A DNA stretch of 19,755 nt from NCBI GenBank assembly GCA_046705265.1, contig JBJKQL010000019.1, positions 1-19,755 of the forward strand. The letters are read 5' to 3'. Below are positions 6,363 through 13,572 of this stretch, one piece after another; the stretch's first letter is position 1; the number at the start of each line of letters is the position of its first letter. Position numbers and translations under genes: made by a program. The notes under the pieces were generated by a model. The model did not search any database and was not told where the DNA came from. It saw only the letters and a list, made by a program, of their open reading frames with translations. The DNA comes from JAJYTL01 sp046705265 (GTDB taxonomy: Bacteria > Pseudomonadota > Alphaproteobacteria > Ferrovibrionales > Ferrovibrionaceae).

Positions 6363-7820
6363 GTGACTAAGATTCAGAAGCAGATCTCTATGAAAATGTT
6401 TCTTTTGGTCGACTGGTTCATTCCCGCTAGCCTGAAGGCGGATGGCGACACCCTTCAAGGGGTTCGGATGTTTTTGTTCAGCCATTTATTTGGGCCATTT
6501 CTCGGAAATACCATAACGCTCTATATTCTTTACGTTGAGGGCGCACCGAATCTCTCCTGGTGGATATTATTCGGCGCGATCACGGCATTTTGGGTTTTCC
6601 CGTTTTTGCTGCGCGCGACGGGATGGTACGTCGTGTTGGCATTTGTCTCGATCCAGAACCTAATTTTTTGCATCCTATGGGGTTGCTACCAGTACGGTGG
6701 CGTGAATTCTCCAATCTTGCCATGGATGGTAACAATACCGTTGTTGGCGTTCTTCTATCTGCCAAGGCGCGGGACGCGAATCATCGTGTCCGTGCAAATT
6801 GTCATCAATTTGGCGGCGTTTTATCTCATATACCAACAATACGGATTTGCAGACAGAATACCATTAAGCGATCTTACGGGCCTAGGGATCTTGTCGACGT
6901 TCTGTGCCGGCCTATACGTCTCCATGATGGCGCTCTATTATGGCAACGTCGTTTCATCGCAATCGGAGTTAGAGCGGGAAATCCAAAACCATCTCGCCAC
7001 AACACAGCTTTTGAGAGAGCAGACCGAAAAGGCTGAGCGTGCCACAACGGCGAAGTCGGTATTTCTGGCAAAAATGAGCCATGAATTACGCACGCCTTTG
7101 AATGCTATTATCGGTTACAGCGATATGTTGATTGACGAAGCGGGAGATAGTAATGATCGCATTCTAGACGTGCAGAAGATCAACGATGCGGGCAAGAGAC
7201 TTCTCGAGCTAATCAACGATCTATTGGAGCTTTCACGGCTAGACGCGCGTAAGGCTGAGGTTTATGTGGAGGAAATCACCCTTGCCTCGCTTGTTGATGA
7301 AATTGCGGCGGAATCGAGGGCGAAAATCATCGTAAGTGGCAACGACTTTGTAGTGGAATGCCAAGCCGATAATGAGACGATTGTGAGCGATGTATCAAAG
7401 CTGAAGCGAGCGGTAGGTAATTTACTTAAGAACGCCGCAAAGTTCACCAGGAATGGGACGGTAACTCTGAGTGCTACCTGTAAAGATAATGAAGTCTCGA
7501 TATCCGTACGTGACACAGGGATAGGCATCAGCGCAGAACGAATGGACAATCTTTACGAAACCTTCAGCAGTCGTGAATACGAGACGTCGAGCAAATATGA
7601 CGAACACCCAAGGCTTGGCCTGCCGATTAGTCGGCGCCTGTGCCTGCTATTGCATGGCAGCCTAACGGTAGATAGTGAGGTGGGAAAAGGTTCGTGCTTC
7701 ACCGTCCGTCTTCCGTCTCGCGTTACCGCCGAAACCATCGCGCAGGAAGTGAATGAGGCTGTGAGCGCCCTTGATGCTGAAAACATGGATTTAACGAAGG
7801 TGGCCCTGGCCGCGGGCTGA
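6363..7820 (+). CDS. Six-TM sensor histidine kinase with degenerate G2 box (HK2), paralogue of HK1
   Basis: A 485-residue kinase that aligns with HK1 along its whole length: HLFGPFLG (41-48), FWVFP (76-80), YQYGGVNSPILPW (109-121) and FFYL (130-133) in the membrane part. The catalytic half has a canonical SHELRTP (H240), N357 in LLKNAAKFT and DTGIGI (384-389). Where HK1 has KYGGTGLGL, this protein reads KYDEHPRLGL: the glycines of the first half of the G2 ATP-lid motif are gone and one residue is inserted. The reading frame is intact across the spot, so it is not a simple frameshift. The start is GTG at 6363 with GAGG six bases upstream; ATG at 6390 is an alternative. It lies 136 bp after HK1, presumably in the same operon. 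It may be a weak kinase or a partner or phosphatase for HK1. Confidence 0.9.
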   Translation: MTKIQKQISMKMFLLVDWFIPASLKADGDTLQGVRMFLFSHLFGPFLGNTITLYILYVEGAPNLSWWILFGAITAFWVFPFLLRATGWYVVLAFVSIQNLIFCILWGCYQYGGVNSPILPWMVTIPLLAFFYLPRRGTRIIVSVQIVINLAAFYLIYQQYGFADRIPLSDLTGLGILSTFCAGLYVSMMALYYGNVVSSQSELEREIQNHLATTQLLREQTEKAERATTAKSVFLAKMSHELRTPLNAIIGYSDMLIDEAGDSNDRILDVQKINDAGKRLLELINDLLELSRLDARKAEVYVEEITLASLVDEIAAESRAKIIVSGNDFVVECQADNETIVSDVSKLKRAVGNLLKNAAKFTRNGTVTLSATCKDNEVSISVRDTGIGISAERMDNLYETFSSREYETSSKYDEHPRLGLPISRRLCLLLHGSLTVDSEVGKGSCFTVRLPSRVTAETIAQEVNEAVSALDAENMDLTKVALAAG

Positions 7821-7990
7821 CGATCGGGGATTTTATGCGTTCCAGTCCGCCGTTCTCAGGGGGATAAGCCGGCAGCGGGGCATGACATGCCCTAGCTCGG
7901 ATGCGGAAGTTTACCCTGCGGCTGGGGTGGCATGAGAGTCCATTCCGGCGCTTGATACTCTTTCCTTAGGAGATGCTTTAGCGTAGTGGC

Positions 7991-8845
7991 ATGGGCATGA
8001 CTCTCATTCCCGTGACACGTTTCGCGCCGAGCCCGACAGGCCTTCTGCACCTAGGTCATGCCTATGCCGCTCTGTTTGCCTGGCACGCGGCAAGGGCTGG
8101 TGGCGGTAATTTTTTTCTACGCATAGAGGACATCGACGCCACGCGCTGCCGGCCGGAATTCGAGACTGGGATCATTAGCGATTTGGCGTGGCTCGGCTTG
8201 GCCTGGGACCAACGCGCGCGCCGGCAATCCGAACATATGGCCGACTATGAAGCTGCATTGGCGAATCTTGACGACATGGGTGTTCTCTACCCCTGTTTTT
8301 GCAGCCGCAGTGAGATCAGAGCTGAAGTGGCGCGGGCAGGGGCGGCACCTCATGGGGTGGAGGGTTCAATCTATCCCGGCATCTGCCGCAACCTCTCGGT
8401 GGCCGAGCGGGCATCGCGCATCGACGAGGGTCGGCCTTATGCGCTTCGCCTTGACATGGCGGCAGCGACGGCCCGCGCCGGCCGTTTGACATGGCACGAT
8501 CGCGTCCGCGGCGAGCAGACGGCCGAACCGGAACGCTTCGGCGACGTCGTGCTTGCACGAAAAGAGATGCCGGCGAGCTATCACCTCGCGGTCACCATCG
8601 ATGATCACCTACAAGGTGTCACGCTGGTCACCCGGGGCGAGGATTTGCTTGCGGCGACGCACGTCCATCGCTTGCTTCAGGCTTTGCTCGGGCTCGACAC
8701 GCCCGAGTATCACCATCATCCGCTTCGCACCGACGAAAACGGTCGCCGCCTCGCGAAGCGCGACCGGGCCGCCACCATAGCGGCTTTACGTAACCAGGGA
8801 AAAAGACCGGATGAGGTCCGGTTGCTTGCAGGCTTTGCCGATTGA
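7991..8845 (+). CDS. gluQ: Glutamyl-Q tRNA(Asp) synthetase
   Basis: A 284-residue paralogue of the glutamyl-tRNA synthetase catalytic domain that lacks the anticodon-binding half, the usual GluQ-RS length. It glutamylates queuosine at position 34 of tRNA(Asp). Visible marks are FAPSPTGLLHLGHA (HLGH at 20-23), RIEDID, a zinc site C102-x-C104...Y128-x3-C132, and a KMSKS-equivalent RLAKRD at 253-258. The ATG at 7991 has its nearest ribosome-like stretch (aggaga, 7968-7973) 17 bases away, and a second ATG sits at 7997, so the start is slightly uncertain. It stands alone, converging with the DUF1330 gene 30 bp downstream. Confidence 0.93.
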   Translation: MGMTLIPVTRFAPSPTGLLHLGHAYAALFAWHAARAGGGNFFLRIEDIDATRCRPEFETGIISDLAWLGLAWDQRARRQSEHMADYEAALANLDDMGVLYPCFCSRSEIRAEVARAGAAPHGVEGSIYPGICRNLSVAERASRIDEGRPYALRLDMAAATARAGRLTWHDRVRGEQTAEPERFGDVVLARKEMPASYHLAVTIDDHLQGVTLVTRGEDLLAATHVHRLLQALLGLDTPEYHHHPLRTDENGRRLAKRDRAATIAALRNQGKRPDEVRLLAGFAD

Positions 8846-8875
8846 TGGCTTCGCCGGTGCAGACCGCGCCATCGG

Positions 8876-9166
8876 TCAGACGCCCTCAACGATCCGGATA
8901 TCGCGGTCTGCCGCGTCGCCGAGCACCTTGACCGCGGCTTGATAGGCCGCGCTTTCGAAGGTGGCGATGGCCTGCTCAACGCTGTCAAACTCGGTCACGA
9001 CAACGCGTTGTCGGATTCCGGACTCGTAAGTTTTGGCCGCCGTCCCGCGGGCAAGAAAGCGACCGCCACCGGCGATTATGGCCGGGCCCGCGAGTTTCGC
9101 ATATTCCGCGAGCCGCGTTGGATCCTTCACTGAACGATAGCACGCAACCAAATATCCCTTCGCCAT
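8876..9166 (-). CDS. DUF1330 family protein
   Basis: A 96-residue protein beginning MAKGYLVACYRSVKDP and containing AEYAKLAGPAI, GGRFLARG and RVVVTEFDSVEQA, the usual run of motifs in the DUF1330 ferredoxin-fold (dimeric alpha+beta barrel) family. No catalytic role is established for the family. An upstream in-frame ATG at 9208 exists, but the start at 9166 matches how family members begin and has GGAGG four bases before it on the minus strand. No link to neighbours is evident. Confidence 0.88.
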   Translation of the reverse strand: MAKGYLVACYRSVKDPTRLAEYAKLAGPAIIAGGGRFLARGTAAKTYESGIRQRVVVTEFDSVEQAIATFESAAYQAAVKVLGDAADRDIRIVEGV

Positions 9167-9423
9167 GTTGCCTCCGGTATGTGCCATTGAAGTTGCTGAA
9201 GATTGCAAGCAAGGTGCATCGGAAATTATTCTAGCGAGTGTCCGTCCGTCCGTCGATGCGCGGGCTATTCCTTCGGCTAGGCATCGCAGAAGCGGACGGC
9301 TTTGTAATCAATTTCACCGCTAGGCATGTGTGGTGCTGCGTGCCCCGGGGGCCAAGATCGAAACCGTAACATCCGCCGTCACCCCCGATCGGCGAGAGAC
9401 ATTTTGGATGGGGAGGGGGTAAA

Positions 9424-11103
9424 GTGCCAGTCATCTCAGGAAAACGGGCATTTCTCGAGCTTCTCGTCCAAGAGGGCGTAGAAGTCATTTTTGGCAACCC
9501 GGGCACGACGGAACTGCCTCTCATGGACGCGCTCGCGGCCGAAAATCGGATCCGCTATGTGCTCGGGCTGCAGGAAGCAGCCGTTATGGCCATGGCCGAC
9601 GGCTATGCCCAAGCCACAGGCTCTCTGACAGTGGTCAATTTCCATGTTGCCCCCGGTCTTGGCAACGCACTCGGCATGCTTTATGACGCCCAAAAAGCGG
9701 GCTCGCCGGTCCTTATTACCGCCGGCCAGCACGACCAGACGTTCAGCTTCACCGAACCGATCCTATGGGCCGATTTGGCCACAATCGCGCGCCCTTTTGT
9801 GAAATGGTCGATCGAAGTCCATCGCCTGGCCGATTTGCCCCGCGCCGTCCATCGTGCGGCCAAAACGGCACTGGCCCCCCCAACCGGCCCGGTTTTCCTC
9901 TCCCTGCCAAGCGATATTTTAAATGCCGAGGCCCAGCTTGATCTCGGCACACCAACGCGGGTCGCCACCGAATATCGTGGCGATCCGGCCGCGATCGCGA
10001 CCGCGGCCGGGCTCTTGGCACGGGCTGAACGTCCGCTGATAATCGCTGGCGATGCGGTGGCTCGAAGTGGTGCGCACAGGGAGCTTGTCACCATTGCCGA
10101 AATGCTGGGCGCGCCGGTCTATGCCGAGGGGGTTGCCAATACGGCGTCGTTTCCCTCCACGCATCCACTTTTTCGCGGCACTATGGGGCGTCTCGCGCCG
10201 GGTATTCGTAAGGTGCTGAAAAATCATGATCTTTTGTTTTCAGTTGGGGGCGATCTCTTTACGCTATCGTTGCCCTCGATCAGCGATCCGGTGCCACCCG
10301 GTCTCCATATTGTTCATCTCGATACCGACCCGTGGGAACTCGGCAAGAACTGCGCAGCTACGGTCGCGATCCTTGGCGAGCCCAAGACCTCGCTTCCCGA
10401 TCTTGCAGCCACGCTTGAGCGCGAGATGACGCCGGCGCAAAAGCGCCGTGGCGAAGAACGTCGCGAAGCGATGATCGCTACGATCGCGGGTGAGTGCCGG
10501 GCGCTTCACGATCGGGCTCGAGCGGAGGCATCGAAAGAACCCATCCGGCCGCTTGCGCTGCTACAGGCTATCGGTGAAGTCTTACCTGAAAATGTCGTGG
10601 TCGTGGAGGAGACGCTTTCTTCTGGGGAGGGCATCCGGCAGCTCATCAAAAGCAGCGACCCACAGAGCTTTTATGGGCTTCGCGGTGGTGGTATAGGTTG
10701 GGGCCTGCCGGCTGCGATCGGAATCAAGCTCGCGTTTCCGGACCGGCCGGTGGTCGCCCTGATCGGCGACGGTAGCGCCATGTATACGTGTCAGGCGCTA
10801 TGGACGGCCGCGCACGATCGCTTGGCCGTTGTCTTCGTCATTCTGAATAACGCTTCATATCGCATTCTGAAACAGCGTATTTTTGCTATGAAGGGCCATG
10901 CCGCTCAGACTGATACTTATGTCGGCATGGAGCTGGATGATCCGGCGGTCGATTTCGTCGGTCTGGCCCGGTCGCTCGGCGTCGCGGGCGAACGAGCGAA
11001 GACGTTGAAGGAAGTCGTTTCCGCACTTGGACGCGGTATAGCGTCAGGACAACCATCACTGATCGATGTTGAGGTCGACCGTGCCTTCAAGCCAGTGGCC
11101 TGA
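9424..11103 (+). CDS. Thiamine-diphosphate-dependent enzyme, benzoylformate decarboxylase/acetolactate synthase-like
   Basis: A 559-residue ThDP enzyme with the three-domain layout of the POX/ALS superfamily. The PYR domain has FGNPGTTELPLM and E51 (LQEAAVM), the Glu that activates ThDP. A central domain of about 190-330 follows. The PP domain carries the Mg-ThDP motif GDGS (448-451)...NN (475-476). It most resembles benzoylformate decarboxylase MdlC: H74 in NFHVAPGLGNA matches catalytic His70. By my alignment from memory, MdlC Ser26 is Thr28 here, and the segment of MdlC His281 (VFRYHQY) reads LFTLSLP, so that His is missing. The substrate is therefore probably not benzoylformate; other 2-keto acids are possible. 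The start is GTG at 9424 after ggggaggggg. It ends 6 bp from the convergent hisI. Confidence 0.85.
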   Translation: MPVISGKRAFLELLVQEGVEVIFGNPGTTELPLMDALAAENRIRYVLGLQEAAVMAMADGYAQATGSLTVVNFHVAPGLGNALGMLYDAQKAGSPVLITAGQHDQTFSFTEPILWADLATIARPFVKWSIEVHRLADLPRAVHRAAKTALAPPTGPVFLSLPSDILNAEAQLDLGTPTRVATEYRGDPAAIATAAGLLARAERPLIIAGDAVARSGAHRELVTIAEMLGAPVYAEGVANTASFPSTHPLFRGTMGRLAPGIRKVLKNHDLLFSVGGDLFTLSLPSISDPVPPGLHIVHLDTDPWELGKNCAATVAILGEPKTSLPDLAATLEREMTPAQKRRGEERREAMIATIAGECRALHDRARAEASKEPIRPLALLQAIGEVLPENVVVVEETLSSGEGIRQLIKSSDPQSFYGLRGGGIGWGLPAAIGIKLAFPDRPVVALIGDGSAMYTCQALWTAAHDRLAVVFVILNNASYRILKQRIFAMKGHAAQTDTYVGMELDDPAVDFVGLARSLGVAGERAKTLKEVVSALGRGIASGQPSLIDVEVDRAFKPVA

Positions 11104-11109
11104 AAAGGA

Positions 11110-11508
11110 TCAAAGGCCATAAAGCTTCCCCGGATCGACGAGGACCTCGGCTATGGTTTCAAGTTTGCCGTCGCGCAGCGCGGTAAAAAAGCAACTGCGC
11201 CGGCCGGTATGGCAGGCAACCCCGGTTTGATCGACCTGAACGAGAAGCACGTCGCCGTCGCAATCGAGCCGGAGTTCGATCAGGCGTTGCACTTGGCCGG
11301 AGGTCTCGCCCTTCCGCCATAAAGCTTGACGCGTGCGCGACCAGTAACAGACGTGACCGGTGTCTATCGTTTCGGAAAGGGCAGCGCGGTTCATCCACGC
11401 GAACATGAGCACCTCTCCGGTGTCGTGCTGTTGGGCGATGACCGGGATGAGTCCCTTCGGGTCAAAAACCAGGCGATCGAGCAGGGCAGAAGGGACGTCG
11501 GCGGTCAT
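11110..11508 (-). CDS. hisI: Phosphoribosyl-AMP cyclohydrolase
   Basis: A 132-residue enzyme for the third step of histidine synthesis, opening the adenine ring of phosphoribosyl-AMP. Metal-site residues are in place: D82, D84 and D86 in LDCDGD, and C99 and C106 in ACHTGRRSC. Other marks are FAWMN and CYWSRTRQALWRKGETSG. It is monofunctional (no HisE half), as is usual in alphaproteobacteria. The chosen ATG at 11508 has AGGAG seven to eight bases upstream on the minus strand and gives the normal length; an in-frame ATG at 11580 would add 24 unconserved residues. No other his gene is in view. Confidence 0.95.
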   Translation of the reverse strand: MTADVPSALLDRLVFDPKGLIPVIAQQHDTGEVLMFAWMNRAALSETIDTGHVCYWSRTRQALWRKGETSGQVQRLIELRLDCDGDVLLVQVDQTGVACHTGRRSCFFTALRDGKLETIAEVLVDPGKLYGL

Positions 11509-11748
11509 CGGTAAGCTCCTGGCAACCCGGTTAAAGCAACAACAACGAGATGGCGGATAATGGGATAATGGATTGAGCAACCTTTAGCTTACATGGCATT
11601 CCTTCGAATTGAAAACCACCAGGCGCGAGCCTCGTGAGAAGGGCTGCAGGTGGACGGCGGTCCCGGATTCTGGTCATGGTGCCAGGACGGGATCGGGAAA
11701 ATGCATAATCCTAGGGCGGGCAAGGGAATGCCGTCACAAGACCGTCTG

Positions 11749-11776
11749 TTGACTCTCTGCGATGACACGGTAAGAC
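11749..11776 (+). promoter_or_regulatory. Possible sigma-70-type promoter for the ABC operon
   Basis: TTGACT (11749-11754), a 16-base spacer and TAAGAC (11771-11776). A transcript from here would begin near 11783, leaving a leader of about 37 bases to the TTG start at 11820. Called by eye from consensus only. Confidence 0.3.
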
Positions 11777-11807
11777 GTGCCGCAAAGCGGTAATGATCGT
11801 CGGCGTC

Positions 11808-11813
11808 AGGAGG
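11808..11813 (+). promoter_or_regulatory. Ribosome binding site that decides the permease start
   Basis: AGGAGG lies six bases before an in-frame TTG at 11820. The in-frame ATG at 11793 has no ribosome site upstream, so TTG is the better start. Confidence 0.6.
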
Positions 11814-11819
11814 GGGAGA

Positions 11820-13559
11820 TTGGCGGAGTATAACGCGGCGGGCGCAAGAGGCGCCTTTTGGTTCCGACGAATACCGGGGGCCCGTGACGCCATCGCCGTG
11901 TTTTTGGTACTTGCGGTGGTCATTCTCCTCGGTCTCGGCGCGCGCCGCATGCTTGGGCCATTCGTTCTCGCCGAGCCGACGCCGATCTCGCTTTCGCCCT
12001 GGGAGCTTCCCGATTACGCCCTCCGCACCGTCGTGCGCATGCTGGCGGCGCTCGCAGCCTCTCTCGTCTTCACCTTTGGCTATGCAACTCTGGCCGCAAA
12101 AAGCAGGCGGGCCGAGATGATTCTCTTGCCGCTTCTCGACGTGCTGCAATCGGTGCCGATCCTCGGCTATCTGTCATTTACTGCCGTATTTTTCGTCTCC
12201 CTTTTTCCAGGCCGTGCCTTAGGCCCAGAGCTGGCTGCAATCTTTGCTATCTTTACGAGCCAGGCGTGGAACATGACATTCAGCTTTTATCAAGCGTTAA
12301 AGTCCATTCCGAAGGATTTGGATGAAGTAAGCCGGAGCTTCCGCGCATCTGCTTGGCAACGGTTCTGGCGCCTCGAGGTTCCTTACGCGCTTCCGGGGCT
12401 TATCTGGAACATGATGGTTTCGATGTCGGGCGGTTGGTTTTTCGTTGTCGCCTCGGAGGCAATCGCAGTCGGCGCCCTTCACGTAGCGCTGCCAGGCATC
12501 GGGTCCTATCTCGCGCTCGCGATCGAAAAAAGAAATCTTGCGGCCGTGGGCTGGGCGATCGTGGCCATGCTGATTGTGATCCTACTTTACGATCAGATCC
12601 TCTTTCGGCCCTTGACCGCCTGGGCAGAGAAGTTCCGCGTCGAACAAGCCGCTGGGGAGCCGAGTTCGCGGAGCCTTGTGCTGGACCTGTTTCGCCAGTC
12701 GCCATTGCTAGGCCGCCTTGTGCAACCCGCGAGCAATGCTCTCCATGGAGTGATGCGGGCGCGATTCGCGTTACCGCAGCCGGCCGTGGCGCGTGTCGAT
12801 CGCTCCTTACCGGCGCCCTGGCCGGACGTGATCTGGTCGAGCGCGGTCATTGCCGTCGTCGGCTATTTGGGGTGGAGGTTGTTCCTCTTCGCAAGCCCTG
12901 GGTTGACCTGGAAGGACGTTGGGACGGTTTTGGAAAACGGGCTGCTGACGCTGATCCGGGTGGCAGTATTGATCGCGCTGGCCTCCTTGGTCTGGGTTCC
13001 GATTGGGATTGCCGTCGGCTTGAGGCCAAAACTTGCCGCGACGGTACGGCCGCTCGCGCAATTTCTCGCCGCCTTTCCGGCAAATCTTCTTTATCCGGTT
13101 GCGGTCTTTATCATTATCCGCTTCTCACTTAGCCCGGTGATCTGGCTGAGCCCGCTGATGATTCTCGGTACGCAATGGTACATCCTTTTCAACGTGATTG
13201 CTGGTGCCAGCGTCTTTCCTGGCGATCTCCGGGAGGCGGCGGCAAGCCTTCGCGTCCGGCGCTGGCGCTGGTGGCGCGATGTTATGCTTCCCGGAATCCT
13301 GCCCTATTATGTGACTGGCGCCATCACAGCCACGGGCGGCGCCTGGAACGCCAGTATTATCTCCGAGGCAGTGAGTTGGGGACCGGTACATCTCAGCGCG
13401 TCCGGCCTTGGCGCTTATATCGCGCAGCAAACGACGGCGGGGGACTATCCCCGGATCGCGCTTGGCATTGCCGTGATGTCTGTGCTTGTCGTCGCGACAA
13501 ACCGGCTGGTCTGGCAGCCGCTCTACGCGTTTGCCGAGCGGCGAACCCGGATAGATTGA
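11820..13559 (+). CDS. Fused double-domain ABC transporter permease (nitrate/taurine type)
   Basis: About 579 residues from the TTG start (588 from ATG 11793), holding two copies of the binding-protein-dependent permease domain in one chain. Each half has a run of hydrophobic helices and an EAA-type cytoplasmic loop. In half one this lies around LDEVSRSFRASAWQRFWRLE with VPYALPG. In half two it is LREAAASLRVRRWRWWRDVMLPG. The halves are joined by a polar linker of about 50-60 residues near the middle. Single-domain relatives (SsuC/TauC/NrtB) pair up; here one polypeptide supplies both. It is co-transcribed with the ATPase 13 bp downstream. No periplasmic binding protein gene lies nearby, so the substrate is unknown. 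Confidence 0.88.
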   Translation: MAEYNAAGARGAFWFRRIPGARDAIAVFLVLAVVILLGLGARRMLGPFVLAEPTPISLSPWELPDYALRTVVRMLAALAASLVFTFGYATLAAKSRRAEMILLPLLDVLQSVPILGYLSFTAVFFVSLFPGRALGPELAAIFAIFTSQAWNMTFSFYQALKSIPKDLDEVSRSFRASAWQRFWRLEVPYALPGLIWNMMVSMSGGWFFVVASEAIAVGALHVALPGIGSYLALAIEKRNLAAVGWAIVAMLIVILLYDQILFRPLTAWAEKFRVEQAAGEPSSRSLVLDLFRQSPLLGRLVQPASNALHGVMRARFALPQPAVARVDRSLPAPWPDVIWSSAVIAVVGYLGWRLFLFASPGLTWKDVGTVLENGLLTLIRVAVLIALASLVWVPIGIAVGLRPKLAATVRPLAQFLAAFPANLLYPVAVFIIIRFSLSPVIWLSPLMILGTQWYILFNVIAGASVFPGDLREAAASLRVRRWRWWRDVMLPGILPYYVTGAITATGGAWNASIISEAVSWGPVHLSASGLGAYIAQQTTAGDYPRIALGIAVMSVLVVATNRLVWQPLYAFAERRTRID

Positions 13560-13572
13560 GAGAGAGCGTCAT

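Larger units (their letters stand above)
11509..11819. other. Divergent intergenic region between hisI and the ABC operon
   Basis: About 310 bp without a credible gene. It holds a tandem 8-bp repeat, gataatgg twice (11556-11571), on the hisI side, and a possible promoter (11749-11776) plus ribosome site on the ABC side. Confidence 0.5.

Noticed and set aside
7878..7892. 7-1-7 palindrome gggcatg-a-catgccc before gluQ
   Set aside because: A match of this length is expected by chance about once in a window this size. No T-run, and no regulator context.
9238..9252. Triple tccg tandem repeat upstream of the DUF1330 gene
   Set aside because: Too short to be meaningful and not tied to any start or hairpin.
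11589..12149. 186-codon frame on the minus strand opposite the permease start
   Set aside because: Its sequence is charged and His/Arg-rich with no motif. It runs antisense to a clear permease and has no ribosome site.
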